This document shows positions 1 to 8,765 of a DNA stretch of 64,000 bases, in pieces; within the stretch, counting starts at the first letter, position 1; the number at the start of each line of letters is the position of its first letter. The DNA comes from Marivivens niveibacter (GTDB taxonomy: Bacteria; Pseudomonadota; Alphaproteobacteria; Rhodobacterales; Rhodobacteraceae), in contig NZ_MSPP01000005.1 in assembly GCF_002150005.2 (NCBI RefSeq), forward strand, positions 124,001 to 188,000, read 5' to 3'. A model generated the notes under the pieces. The model was not told the DNA's origin. It was given only the letters and a program-made list of their open reading frames with translations, and did not search any database. A program made the position numbers and the translations under genes.

Positions 1-819
1 GATGTTGTCCATGCCAGCGGTGAAGCTGTTGAGACCATTTTCCACGGAGGCCGCGAGTCCGGACATGCTGAATTTTGACCTATTCGTTTGTGCCTTATGT
101 TTTGCAATCATTCCATCCGCCCTTTGCGCGCGGATGACGCGCGTCTTCGCCTTGCGGGCCAGCCAGCCTGAGCGCGTTTGGCGAACCAACTTAATGGCAT
201 CATCGGGCTTGTAGAGTGTTACTTTTGCAGGAATGCGCAGGATTTCATATCCTTTCGCCGCAAGCGCTTTGTCTCGTTCGGCATCGCGCTCGATGGCTTC
301 GGGCGAGGAGTGCCATTGTGCGCCATCAACCTCGACAATCAGGCCATCGTCGATCAGGAAGTCGGGGCGGTAATTCATGGCCGGTACCTGCATCTGCAAG
401 GTCAGCCCGCCGCCGCGCAAGAGGCCCTTTTCAGGCGTGAGATTGAAGGCTTCGACCATAGCGTCGAGAAAGGCGACTTCCGCAGGAGATTCGCAATGGT
501 GCCGGAAATATCGGTGCCAGTTCTCGTCGTTTGCGGTCAGCGTTTCCAGCTTGCTGGGGGGACCGGGTTCATCTTCGTCTTGCGGCCTGATCCATGCGGT
601 GACGCCCCAAATCACCACGAGTTGCAAGAGGATGAGTGGGGACGCGAACACGTAGGCAAAGGTGAAGGCGGTCCAGCCGAATGCGGCCCAGAAAAGCCAA
701 TCGGGCTTGTTGTACGCGGCCCCAAAAATCCGTGCCACGACCAGAGATGCGGCGATCATTGCCTGAAATCCAATTACTGCCAGTGAAAGCACAAAAGTCC
801 CCAATGCTATCGGCTGCAT
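1..819 (-). CDS. Membrane-anchored DUF559-type nuclease (3' end outside window)
   Basis: The reading frame is open from an ATG at 819 to the left edge (273 codons, no stop), so the C-terminus is missing. Residues about 3-33 and 41-73 form two hydrophobic membrane segments. Residues about 110-215 resemble the DUF559/Vsr-like endonuclease fold, a branch of PD-(D/E)XK nucleases: E114 in a helix, then YRPDFLI (D153), VEVDG (E163, D165) and a following His-rich turn. A basic tail follows. An in-frame TGA at 849-847 bounds the start. Family membership is recognition from memory. What the nuclease cuts and why it is membrane-tethered are unknown. The next gene rightwards is a recombinase, which fits an accessory region. 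Confidence 0.7.
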   Translation of the reverse strand, partial: MQPIALGTFVLSLAVIGFQAMIAASLVVARIFGAAYNKPDWLFWAAFGWTAFTFAYVFASPLILLQLVVIWGVTAWIRPQDEDEPGPPSKLETLTANDENWHRYFRHHCESPAEVAFLDAMVEAFNLTPEKGLLRGGGLTLQMQVPAMNYRPDFLIDDGLIVEVDGAQWHSSPEAIERDAERDKALAAKGYEILRIPAKVTLYKPDDAIKLVRQTRSGWLARKAKTRVIRAQRADGMIAKHKAQTNRSKFSMSGLAASVENGLNSFTAGMDNI

Positions 820-1234
820 ATTTGGTTCAGCTTCAATGGCTTTGTGTCATTTTTAAGAAGAACAGCGGGTTATGTTCGGTCACAGCCCAATAACGCGAGA
901 GCACTATCGCCCAATCAAGTCGCGCTGATGCCTCGATTGCAAAGGCCATACTGAAATAGGTCCACTCTATCGAGTATTTCTGTTGGTTGACGGGGAGCGG
1001 ATCGGGCCGTTGTCGCTCACGATTTCCAAGCCCTGACCCGAAAAGGCAAGCGACAGACGCTTTTCTCAATGGCAAGGTCCGCTTTACTGCGCATCGACGA
1101 CATTAAAACACAGCGCAGTATTCGCGACTTTGGGCTCAAACCCACCATCAGCTGCCGCGCGGCATTTTATGGTATGATGCGATGTCAGCATCGTGTTGTC
1201 GATGGGGAGGGCGTGGCGGATCGGAGGATCCGTC
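820..1234. other. Intergenic stretch without a supported gene
   Basis: About 415 bases separate the DUF559 gene from the small recombinase. A short open frame exists on the minus strand (833-1075), but it has no recognisable domain or ribosome site and looks like chance. The sequence just left of the recombinase must contain that gene's promoter; I could not pick a convincing -35/-10 pair. Confidence 0.5.
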
Positions 1235-1867
1235 ATGGAAATACCAAACTTACCCGCCATTCGCGCACGTCGTCCCGCTTGGAATAAGGGCCGCATCGTC
1301 GGCCAGAAGAGACCGCTTAAGCCGAAACACGTTTGGGCGATCCGGGTCAGGCTTGAACTAGCGGAAAACCATCGGGATCTGGCGCTGTTCAATCTAGCGA
1401 TAGATAGTAAGTTGCGCGGCTGCGACCTGGTCAAGATGAAGGTCATCGACATCATGACAGCGGGCCAGATCAAGGAACGGGCTTCCGTGCTTCAAAGCAA
1501 GACGAAGAAGCCGGTGCGGTTCGAGATGTCGGAGGGCACGCGTAGCTCTCTCGAACGATGGATGCGAGAGCCTCTGATGATTGGCTCCGAGCACCTGTGG
1601 CCTGGCCGCTTTCACGAACGGCTACATATCTCGACCCGCCAATACGCGCGGATCGTCCGCAACTGGGTGACGTCGATTGGACTGGAAGCTAGCGCTTATG
1701 GCACACACTCAATGCGGCGCACAAAAGTGACGCAGATCTACAAGAAGACCGGCAACCTGCGTGCAGTCCAGCTCCTGCTCGGCCACACCAAGATGGATAG
1801 CACCGTGAGATATCTTGGAGTCGAGCTCGAAGATGCGTTGACACTCGCCGAGACCATAGAAATCTGA
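1235..1867 (+). CDS. Short tyrosine recombinase/integrase
   Basis: This is a 210-residue protein made almost entirely of the catalytic domain of tyrosine recombinases (phage integrase family), with only a short basic N-terminus. Catalytic landmarks in order are an Arg in SKLRGCDL, a HSMRR box supplying the His-x-x-Arg pair, a GHTK box and the nucleophilic Tyr in VRYLG. The start at 1235 is preferred over an upstream in-frame ATG at 1193 because GGAGG lies at 1223-1227, seven bases before it. Such arm-less recombinases are frequent in alphaproteobacterial genomes and plasmids. Partner DNA sites are not visible here. It may be functional, since all catalytic residues are present. Confidence 0.85.
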   Translation: MEIPNLPAIRARRPAWNKGRIVGQKRPLKPKHVWAIRVRLELAENHRDLALFNLAIDSKLRGCDLVKMKVIDIMTAGQIKERASVLQSKTKKPVRFEMSEGTRSSLERWMREPLMIGSEHLWPGRFHERLHISTRQYARIVRNWVTSIGLEASAYGTHSMRRTKVTQIYKKTGNLRAVQLLLGHTKMDSTVRYLGVELEDALTLAETIEI

Positions 1868-1873
1868 CCCGTT

Positions 1874-1895
1874 GGGCCGTCGTGACTGACGGCCC
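1874..1895 (+). terminator. Hairpin after the recombinase gene
   Basis: GGGCCGTC at 1874-1881 pairs perfectly with GACGGCCC at 1888-1895 across a six-base loop, seven bases past the recombinase stop codon. No T-tract follows, so it is either a weak intrinsic terminator or an mRNA-stabilising hairpin. Confidence 0.5.
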
Positions 1896-2036
1896 TAAGC
1901 AGCCTGTCAATGATAGGAATCGAGCTCCGGCACCGCATCAAAAACCTGACGTTCAGCCGCTCGCACATCGACTTCGCTCAAGGGAAGGTAGAAGATTATG
2001 CAAACGATCAAATTGCTTCAATTATAAGGCTTTGTT

Positions 2037-2600
2037 ATGACGTTGTTTCTTGGTTACGATCCGGGCGGAAAAGGCAAAAACGGTGTAGCAGCCATTCAGG
2101 TAATCTCTGGCGAACCTGAGGTGGTAGCCAAAGATACCGTTCGCGATGCTGCCGAGGCACTGTCTTGGTTTGAGGACCATGCAAGAACAGCAGTTGCACT
2201 CGGCATTGATACCCTATTGGCCTGGTCACCAAAGGGAGGGCGGGCCTGCGATGATGCACTACGACGGAAATATGGCGGCAATTCGGTTGTTGCTCAGAAC
2301 TCCTTATACAGCTCTATGACCCCAAATGGTGCGATTGTGGCAAAGCGGCTCGGATTGCCCGTCTACGAAAGCCACCCCAAGCTGTTGCTCCGCGTGTCCG
2401 GCGAGCATGCGATCTACGAGATCTATAAAAACGCAGTGTCCGCCACGGGAGCCGACCATGAGGGGGATGCTATCGTGGCGGCGTGGTGTGCGGCTATGGG
2501 GCATAATCGCATATGGGCAGTCGATCTCTATGTGGACGTTGAGGACGACATAGAACTTGTGGTGCCGGAAGCTCGCTACCCTTGGTTTGAGGCGGTCTGA
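2037..2600 (+). CDS. DUF429-like protein (predicted RNase H-fold)
   Basis: This 187-residue protein opens with LGYDPGGKGKNGVAAI, the first strand of an RNase H-like fold with a conserved Asp at residue 8, as in DUF429 proteins. Further acidic residues sit in the middle (ESHPK) and late (HEGDAIVAAW), matching the expected acidic triad. AAGG at 2026-2029 precedes the ATG by seven bases. Members are predicted nucleases or nucleotide-binding proteins, but their biological role is not established. It sits alone between two recombinase genes, so it may be island cargo. The family call is recognition of the N-terminal pattern; function is open. Confidence 0.65.
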   Translation: MTLFLGYDPGGKGKNGVAAIQVISGEPEVVAKDTVRDAAEALSWFEDHARTAVALGIDTLLAWSPKGGRACDDALRRKYGGNSVVAQNSLYSSMTPNGAIVAKRLGLPVYESHPKLLLRVSGEHAIYEIYKNAVSATGADHEGDAIVAAWCAAMGHNRIWAVDLYVDVEDDIELVVPEARYPWFEAV

Positions 2601-2751
2601 TGCAAGTCATCCAACAGGATCAGTAGGCAAGCACGCGAGATGTATCCTTCCGGACCGATGATGCCTTTTCTGCTTTTCACAACAAAAGACCTCTACCCGT
2701 ACTTTTCAGCGGCAGGTCATTGATTACCTTCTAACTTTTCATCACATGCTC

Positions 2752-3168
2752 TCAACAATAGCCCGCTTGAGATAGCCGTGTCCGAGCCCCAGCAGGTTCG
2801 AAAGATCTATACCGGCCACCGGAATAACGCCTACAATCTAGCGCATAGCCATTTGAAATGACGACAGCACCTATGTCAGTCCATTGCCCGTCGAGATCGA
2901 TAAAACATGTACCAACCCAACGGTCGTACGTTCGCTCACCGTTGAGTTCGCAAGTAACATTGCGACCTCTTAATAGACGCTCCATGAAGTACTTTCCATC
3001 TCGACCATATCGCGTACCCAATTCCGGAGCATCAATGCCATTTAGCCTAACAGGTACGCCAGCGACGACGATCGTATCAGCGTCACGTACTCTTGCAGTT
3101 CCAGTGACATCCCGGGCAATGACTTGAGTGGATGCGAGTAGAAAGATGGTAAGAAAGATTTTGAACAT
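2752..3168 (-). CDS. Secreted thermonuclease-like protein (SNase fold)
   Basis: The 138-residue protein begins with a signal peptide (MFKIFLTIFLLASTQVIA) and continues into a staphylococcal-nuclease-like OB fold: VRDADTIVV, VRLNGIDAPELGT and a Cys-containing C-terminal part. The Arg/Asp/Glu active-site pattern (RLNGIDAPE, then GERTYDRWVG) is retained in outline. It would act as a Ca-dependent nuclease in the periplasm or outside the cell. The start at 3168 is preferred over 3231 because the signal peptide then lies at the N-terminus and AAGG lies upstream. It lies convergent with the DUF429 gene. Four Cys residues could form disulphides after export. Confidence 0.8.
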   Translation of the reverse strand: MFKIFLTIFLLASTQVIARDVTGTARVRDADTIVVAGVPVRLNGIDAPELGTRYGRDGKYFMERLLRGRNVTCELNGERTYDRWVGTCFIDLDGQWTDIGAVVISNGYALDCRRYSGGRYRSFEPAGARTRLSQAGYC

Positions 3169-3272
3169 GAAGGCCGACCTTCGGAAAAATGAGTTAAAGT
3201 AAGTATCTGGTAGGGTGCGGAGCACGATCAACGGAACGTTTTTGTTTGGTTGTCACATAATCTGGTCGGCAT

Positions 3273-3596
3273 TCAGGTATTGGCAGGGTTGGCCAGATAC
3301 ATCGAAAAGCCTTGCGAAATTAAAAGAGTGGCTCTTTTTTTCGACGCTGCTCTAGAACTTTCTGCCCGAGCAGCAGTCGACGCGCCCGCTGCAACTTGAT
3401 CAAAGTCGATTGGGCCGAAAATGAGATTGCAGCTATAGCAATTTGACTGTCGACAATGCTCAAAGCGATAGCGAAGCGCGCTTCTGACAGCGGGAGTTAG
3501 TCCTTCATCAGCGGCAACTAGAAGGAGTGCGTTTTCCAACTCACGTACGCGTTTAGAACAGTCGGAATTGAAGAGAGGTCGGTTCTTATCGTTCAT
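3273..3596 (-). CDS. Small Cys-containing protein of unknown function
   Basis: I do not recognise this 107-residue protein. It has an N-terminal charged helix and a central cluster His-Cys-x4-Cys-x2-Cys (HCRQSNCYSC) that could bind a metal or an Fe-S cluster. An Ala/Ser/Arg-rich stretch and a hydrophobic C-terminus follow. It is divergent from the large integrase gene, about 110 bases away. It could be a regulator (excisionase-like) of that integrase, but no helix-turn-helix is obvious, so this is only a positional guess. Confidence 0.5.
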   Translation of the reverse strand: MNDKNRPLFNSDCSKRVRELENALLLVAADEGLTPAVRSALRYRFEHCRQSNCYSCNLIFGPIDFDQVAAGASTAARAESSRAASKKRATLLISQGFSMYLANPANT

Positions 3597-3705
3597 GTAG
3601 TTTATGATTTCCCAAAGCCGTTAATTTATTCTTAACGAGCATACTTCAGTATCACTTACTAGTAGTCAGCTCTAACGACGTCCTTCAAGCTCTGGACCAC
3701 CCCAC

Positions 3706-5136
3706 ATGAACATTGACACATCGCAGCCCCAAGCGGGTTCATCAACTAATCAAGCGCGCGTGAAACGACGGGGGCCGAAGCTTGGCGTTCGATTGCGAGA
3801 TCCCAATTGCGACGATACTGTGCTTCATTCTCTTATGCTCGCGTTAAAGTCTCGACTGGCTGAATGCCCGTTCGCCACGCCTAATGACATCCGCAGTCTA
3901 AAATATAGAGAAAATCCATATTTTTTCGGGATTATGCAGGGGTTTCATATAGGCATCTATCGGCCGGACGCAGTCACCTGCACGTGGATCGCTCGGTATT
4001 TGAATCCTGAGAAGAAGTATCGACAGCATGCATTGGGCCCCGCTCTGTCTTTCAACGCACCAGCGTTGTCTCTGGATGAAGCCGTGAGGCGGGCGCTGAA
4101 ATGGTTCTCTGATCCACAAGTGAATATTCAAGCTTCAAAAGCGCGCGTCCGTGGCAAGACCACTGAGGTCGCATATTGTCCAATCGATCATTCAGAACCG
4201 ACCATAGGATCAATCCTCAGGACTTACATGGAATGGCGAAAGATATCTGCGACCCCAAAAGGTTTTTATAACGCGCTGGTTAGCATCAACTACTTCATCA
4301 TCCCAGTAATGGGGAATGTAACAGTTTCAGAGTTTTCGAATGAAAACATGAGAACGCTGGCCAATTTGGTATTGTCTACAAAGCCACGTTCAGGCTTCGA
4401 AGCACACAAAGCGCCTCAAGACATGTCCGATCTCACCCCCGATGATCTGCGAAAGCGGAAGCGTACCTATAACGTCCTCGTTGGTTACATTAAGCAAGCG
4501 CTGCAATATGCATACGACGATGGAGTTCTAGAGAACGATCGTAAGGTGCGACTTGCACGCCGTTTGAGCTTAAGTCAGCCCAAGATACCTAAATTTATTA
4601 GCGTCGATCAATGCGCCGCTTTGATTTCCCAATGCGAAGGCTGCCTACGGAATCTTGTTAAAGCGGCACTTTACACAGGCTGCCGAGTCGGGGAGCTGGC
4701 GAAGATTACAGCTGCTGACGTTGGTGCCGGTGGACATGGCGTTCAGATCGGTCCTTTCAAATATGGCAAAGGCCGCTTTGTTTTCCTTTCCGATGAGGGC
4801 ATGCGGTTCTTCGAGACCCTTTCGGAAAATCGAAATTCAGATGACCTGTTATTCATGTCGCCATTGGGAAAGCCGTGGCGAAGGCAGCACAACCGGCCCT
4901 TTAACATCGCCTGCGCGAACGTGGGAATCCCACCTGAATTTACATTTCATGGTCTCAGGCACACCTATGCCAGTCACATGATTATGCAGCGGGTGCCATT
5001 GGAGGTCATCTCCCAGCAGCTCGGACATCGCAGCATCCTCACAACGTTCCAATACTATGGGCATCTTGCTGATAAATTCCGCGAGGATGAGATCCGATCA
5101 AAATCGATCAATTTTGGACTTTGTCGAGAGCATTGA
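3706..5136 (+). CDS. Phage-type tyrosine integrase
   Basis: This is a 476-residue site-specific recombinase. The first about 170 residues are an arm-binding/DUF-like region, residues about 170-300 the core-binding SAM-like domain, and about 305-460 the catalytic domain. Catalytic residues are visible: Arg in TGCRVGEL, Lys in YGKGRFVF, HGLRHTYAS, GHRS and the nucleophilic Tyr in TFQYYGHL. It would insert and excise a mobile element. No tRNA or clear direct repeat that could be an attachment site was found nearby. With the smaller recombinase at 1.2 kb it brackets the DUF429, SNase and Cys-protein genes. Confidence 0.9.
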   Translation: MNIDTSQPQAGSSTNQARVKRRGPKLGVRLRDPNCDDTVLHSLMLALKSRLAECPFATPNDIRSLKYRENPYFFGIMQGFHIGIYRPDAVTCTWIARYLNPEKKYRQHALGPALSFNAPALSLDEAVRRALKWFSDPQVNIQASKARVRGKTTEVAYCPIDHSEPTIGSILRTYMEWRKISATPKGFYNALVSINYFIIPVMGNVTVSEFSNENMRTLANLVLSTKPRSGFEAHKAPQDMSDLTPDDLRKRKRTYNVLVGYIKQALQYAYDDGVLENDRKVRLARRLSLSQPKIPKFISVDQCAALISQCEGCLRNLVKAALYTGCRVGELAKITAADVGAGGHGVQIGPFKYGKGRFVFLSDEGMRFFETLSENRNSDDLLFMSPLGKPWRRQHNRPFNIACANVGIPPEFTFHGLRHTYASHMIMQRVPLEVISQQLGHRSILTTFQYYGHLADKFREDEIRSKSINFGLCREH

Positions 5137-5349
5137 TATGTCTCTCGGAACTTTCCCATCGCTTGAAGTGTATTTTGTCTTGGGATGTGGTTGGTCGCGG
5201 CCCTGAGCCGGCATTGGGTACAGGCCAGCACGCCGCAGCGCAGCCTCTCCAGATCGGCCATTCGCTGCGGTTGCTCTATTTCAGCCGTGTCCAAGGTTCG
5301 CTGCGCGGGACGGAGCTGCCTTTGGCGAAACAACTTCGAATGTCCGCAT
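5137..5349. other. Gap with weak matches to the dispersed intergenic repeat
   Basis: Between the integrase and marC lie phrases such as CATTCGCTGCGG, GCGGGACGGAGCTGCC and GAATGTCCGCATTC, which echo the tail of the repeat family described further right. No gene is convincing in this 213-base stretch. Confidence 0.35.
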
Positions 5350-6018
5350 TCACTCTGTTTCCACTTGATTCAGAGGGCTTTCAACCGGGGGCGGAGCAAC
5401 ATCTAAGACACCTAGTGCATCCAAGCCACCCAGAATCGAATCCACAGCGATTGTCGCTAGAACGATCCCCATGACCCGACTGATAACGCTCGCACCGGTG
5501 TTACCAATAACCTTGTGGACGACGCTAGCCACAAGCAGGAGGACCAAAGTCAGAAGCAGAACGATCAACAGAAGGCCCGCTGTGATGGCCTGTTCTGCAA
5601 TCGACTCTGTGTGATTGTCCGTCAGGATCACGATGGCCAACATTGCACCGGGTGAGGCAATGGATGGCATCGCGAGCGGGAACACCGCCCCGGCGAGGTG
5701 ATCGCGCTCGGCCTCTTCGATCTCGCGCGCGGGTTTGGATTCGCCGAAAACCATGGTCATTGCAAACAGAAACAGAATAACACCGCCAGCGATCTGAAAT
5801 GAGCCGAAGCGAAGGCCAAGCGATTCAAGAAGCAACTGCCCTCCAACAAGGAACGCCAACAAAACGAGCGCTGCGATGACAACCGCGCGAAGTGCGAAGC
5901 GTCGGTGCAGCGTTCGCGGCACCCCTTGAACGGCAAACAGAAATACAGGAATGGACCCGACCGGGTCGATGACGACGATCAGCGTGATCAATTCCTTGGC
6001 TAGCGCGGCCCAATCCAT
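5350..6018 (-). CDS. MarC/UPF0056 family integral membrane protein
   Basis: The 222-residue protein has about six hydrophobic segments and the hallmark VVIDPVGSIPVFL at residues about 15-27, plus SIASPGAMLAIV in the fourth helix, both typical of the MarC family. It is an inner-membrane protein whose transport role is unresolved; the old link to multiple antibiotic resistance has not held up. The C-terminal Pro/Glu-rich tail is short and soluble. It is divergent from the EF-hand gene, with about 70 bases between the start codons. Length agrees with the family (about 200-220). Confidence 0.88.
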   Translation of the reverse strand: MDWAALAKELITLIVVIDPVGSIPVFLFAVQGVPRTLHRRFALRAVVIAALVLLAFLVGGQLLLESLGLRFGSFQIAGGVILFLFAMTMVFGESKPAREIEEAERDHLAGAVFPLAMPSIASPGAMLAIVILTDNHTESIAEQAITAGLLLIVLLLTLVLLLVASVVHKVIGNTGASVISRVMGIVLATIAVDSILGGLDALGVLDVAPPPVESPLNQVETE

Positions 6019-6089
6019 GGTCGGTCAGCATTCTTCCTGATAGGTTGCATCCTCCTGCGTCGGCAAGTTGCGCAAGAGGGACAAATGTC

Positions 6090-6614
6090 ATGTTGAGAGC
6101 ACTGATACTGAAAACGATCCTGATTCTGAAGCTCGCAGTTACCTCCGCTCTGGCGCAGCAGAGCGCCAGAGACATCCGGCTTCCGATTGGACTGACGCTC
6201 TTAGATCCGGGAAGCGCGCCTATTTCCTTCAACATTGTGAGTGAAGCTGCCAAGAGCGCGTTCGCGTCGATGGACGCAGACGCCGACAAAAGGATCAACA
6301 TCGACGAATTGAGAAACTGGCGAAACACGGTTGAAGTCCGTAGCGGCGAAGACCAGTTGGGCACGCTCCTGAAGTTAGGCTCGGAGCGCTTGATGCAGAG
6401 CGCAGACCACGACAACGACAAAGCCATTTCGCTCCCTGAGTTTCGGGCGCTTTCCCTTTATGACTTCAACGTCCACGACAAGGACGGAAACAGCACGTTG
6501 TCTTCGGACGAAACCGCAACTTGGCAACCGACGCTCGTTATTTGGGCGGCCCGCCCTTGCCTGAAATTTGGCGTTGGGGAAGGCATGCTTCTCGGAGCCT
6601 TTTGCGGCAAGTAG
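6090..6614 (+). CDS. Secreted EF-hand calcium-binding protein
   Basis: The 174-residue product has an N-terminal signal peptide ending near LAQQ (residue 24) and three EF-hand loops. The first begins D62-A-D64-A-D66 and ends at E73; the second is DHDNDKAISLPE; the third is DKDGNSTLSSDE. It probably binds calcium in the periplasm. The start at 6090 places the signal peptide first and has AAGAGGG at 6074-6080. The last about 30 residues after the third loop do not look like EF-hand sequence, and the coding end runs close to a copy of the intergenic repeat. The original C-terminus may therefore have been replaced; this is inference. Confidence 0.8.
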   Translation: MLRALILKTILILKLAVTSALAQQSARDIRLPIGLTLLDPGSAPISFNIVSEAAKSAFASMDADADKRINIDELRNWRNTVEVRSGEDQLGTLLKLGSERLMQSADHDNDKAISLPEFRALSLYDFNVHDKDGNSTLSSDETATWQPTLVIWAARPCLKFGVGEGMLLGAFCGK

Positions 6615-6686
6615 GGGTTTGGTGGTTGTAGTCGCTGGTGGGTCGCTGGTATCCGACATTCGCGGCACCACGGCAAGTTGGACGAC

Positions 6687-6800
6687 ATGGGCTCAAATCG
6701 GTCATGCGGCGGTGCGGCAGCCCGATACGAAGGCGCGATACGCTGTCGGCGAGAACGGCCCCTACCTGACATTCGCCCAGTTCAGCTCCGCGGACAAACC
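6687..6800 (+). repeat. Dispersed intergenic repeat, copy A
   Basis: It begins with ATGGGCTCAAATCGG, followed by TGCGGCGGTGCGG and, about 60 bases later, CGGCCCCTACCTGACATTC. It matches the other copies in order and spacing. It lies in the 345-base gap between the EF-hand and ABC-F genes, where a spurious open frame (6568-6924) is produced by the repeat. Confidence 0.6.
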
Positions 6801-6959
6801 ATCCTTTCGCTACGCGTGCTCCAACGTCCGCTCAAGCTACAGCATTGCAATTCCCTCCGTCGCATACTACGCTGAAGTGACAAGAATGGAGATGACAAAC
6901 ATGGATCACGCACTCGCAAGCTGAACACCAACCTGGTTTCTCTTTCCGCAAGCGCTCCC

Positions 6960-8534
6960 ATGACGTCTGTTTCTATCGCCAACCTGACTTGGCAGACCCC
7001 TTCAAACAATACTTTTTTTGATGATCTTACCCTGACATTTGGCCCGGGTCGCACTGGGCTTGTCGGGCGCAATGGGACCGGCAAATCTACGCTGTTGCGC
7101 CTCATCGCAGGTGAGCTTGCGCCCGTTGGCGGGTCTATAACCGGCTCAAGCTCAATCGGTCATTTAAGACAAAGCGCGGATGAAGCGTCTGCAACAAGCG
7201 TTGCCGACCTATTTGGCGTGACGGATCAACTTCGCATACTCAGCCGTGCTGAACACGGAGAGGCAACTGCCGACGACCTGGCTGTGGCGGACTGGACGCT
7301 GGAAGCGCGTCTTGAGGCGGCTTTGACCAGCCTTGGCCTGGACTTATCGCCAAACACGAAGATGTCCTCTCTGTCATGTGGCCAAAGAACCCGCGCCGCC
7401 CTTGCGGCCCTTTTGTTTGCAGACCCGGACGTGCTGCTTTTGGATGAGCCAACGAACCATCTTGATCGTGCGGGTCGTGAGTATATGATGAACGTGTTGC
7501 GCGGCTGGACTGGCTGCGTCATCGTTGCGAGTCACGACCGTACCCTGCTCGAATGCATGGATGCGATTGTTGAACTAACCAGCCTCGGTGCGAAGACTTA
7601 TGGGGGGCCATACAGCGCCTACCGCGCGGCGAAACAAGCAGAACTAAGAAAAGCCAAGGACAACCTGGCACTAGCGCAGCGCAACAAGGCTGCAACTGTG
7701 GCCCGCGCACAGCGGGCAGCTGAGCGAAAGGCCCGAACTGATCGTCAGGGCAAACAGCTTCGAGCATCAGGCAGCCAATCCAAGCTGCTTCTTGATGTAG
7801 CAAAGGAACGCAGCGAAGTGTCAGGCGGGTCTGCCGCGCGTTTGCGGGACCGGCGGGCAAAAGAAGCCGCGGCAGATTTGAACGCGGCGGAGGAGGCGAT
7901 TGAGGTGCTGGAGCCGCTCAATATAGAAATTCCACCTTCCGGCCTAGCGAGCACCCGACAAGTTTTGGACGTAGATCGCATTACGTTCGGACACGATGCA
8001 AGCGTACCGATCTTCACCAATGTGTCCTTTGCGATACAAGGCCCGGAGCGTCTGGCAATCGGAGGTGCAAACGGCACGGGTAAATCAACATTACTGTCCT
8101 GCATAGAAGGCAAATTGCAGCCCCAGTTCGGGAAAATCGCGGTCCACGTTCCAATCACCCTTATCGACCAAGAGATGAGTTTTCTTGATCCCGAGGAAAC
8201 CGTCCGTGAGGCTTTCGCGCGGCTTGACCCAACGGCGACAGAAAATGAACGCCGCGCCACTCTCGCGCGTTTCCTTTTTCGTGGCAATGATGCGGACCAA
8301 CAGGTCGCTTCGCTCAGCGGCGGACAAAAAATGCGGGCCGGATTGGCCTGTAGTCTGGGACACAGCGAACCGCGCCAGCTGCTCTTGTTAGATGAGCCGA
8401 GCAACCACCTCGATATTGCAGCCGTCGAAACACTTGAAACGGCGCTAAGAGCGTATGACGGTGCAATTGTCGTTGTCAGCCACGATCAGGCTTTTCTGAA
8501 CCGTATTGGGGTCCACCGGTGCGTGGCACTGTGA
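6960..8534 (+). CDS. ABC-F family ATPase (two nucleotide-binding domains)
   Basis: The 524-residue soluble protein has two tandem ABC domains. Walker A is GRNGTGKST and GANGTGKST; Walker B is VLLLDEPTNHLD and LLLLDEPSNHLD; signature motifs are LSCGQ (Cys replacing the usual Gly) and LSGGQ. A charged, Arg/Lys/Ala-rich linker of about 80 residues lies between them. There are no membrane segments, so it is not a transporter. ABC-F proteins bind the ribosome and either regulate translation or protect against antibiotics; which applies here cannot be told. It is flanked by copies of the intergenic repeat and appears to be a single-gene unit. Confidence 0.9.
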   Translation: MTSVSIANLTWQTPSNNTFFDDLTLTFGPGRTGLVGRNGTGKSTLLRLIAGELAPVGGSITGSSSIGHLRQSADEASATSVADLFGVTDQLRILSRAEHGEATADDLAVADWTLEARLEAALTSLGLDLSPNTKMSSLSCGQRTRAALAALLFADPDVLLLDEPTNHLDRAGREYMMNVLRGWTGCVIVASHDRTLLECMDAIVELTSLGAKTYGGPYSAYRAAKQAELRKAKDNLALAQRNKAATVARAQRAAERKARTDRQGKQLRASGSQSKLLLDVAKERSEVSGGSAARLRDRRAKEAAADLNAAEEAIEVLEPLNIEIPPSGLASTRQVLDVDRITFGHDASVPIFTNVSFAIQGPERLAIGGANGTGKSTLLSCIEGKLQPQFGKIAVHVPITLIDQEMSFLDPEETVREAFARLDPTATENERRATLARFLFRGNDADQQVASLSGGQKMRAGLACSLGHSEPRQLLLLDEPSNHLDIAAVETLETALRAYDGAIVVVSHDQAFLNRIGVHRCVAL

Positions 8535-8574
8535 TCCAGAGCAGACGTTCGCACAGAGCGCAGCATCACGCAAA

Positions 8575-8765
8575 ATGGGCTCGGAGCGGACATGCGGCGG
8601 CCCTATCACGAGGGCCGCGCCACCCTATTGATGCGATCGGCCCAAACCTGCCGTTCAGTCCTTGGCCGATCGCTGCGGTGCAGCTTCACCAGACCAGTCA
8701 TTCGTCCATCGCACACCATTTTCGGAGGATGAAGGTCGGCAGTGCGGGACAAAGCTGCCGTTTAC
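8575..8765 (+). repeat. Dispersed intergenic repeat, copy B
   Basis: It starts ATGGGCTCGGAGCGG and contains a perfect hairpin GCGGCCCT / AGGGCCGC. It continues with CGGCCCAAACCTGCCGTTC and ends with GGTCGGCAGTGCGGGAC followed by AAAGCTGCCG. This is the most complete copy, showing head, middle and tail. It fills the whole gap up to the stop codon of the next (minus-strand) gene. Confidence 0.7.

Noticed and set aside
178-786. Long plus-strand open frame at the left edge
   Set aside because: It is antisense to the DUF559 gene, which has recognisable membrane and nuclease segments on the minus strand; the plus-strand product has no domain.
6568-6924. 118-codon plus-strand frame between the EF-hand and ABC-F genes
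   Set aside because: It overlaps the EF-hand gene end and consists largely of repeat copy A; no ribosome site or domain.
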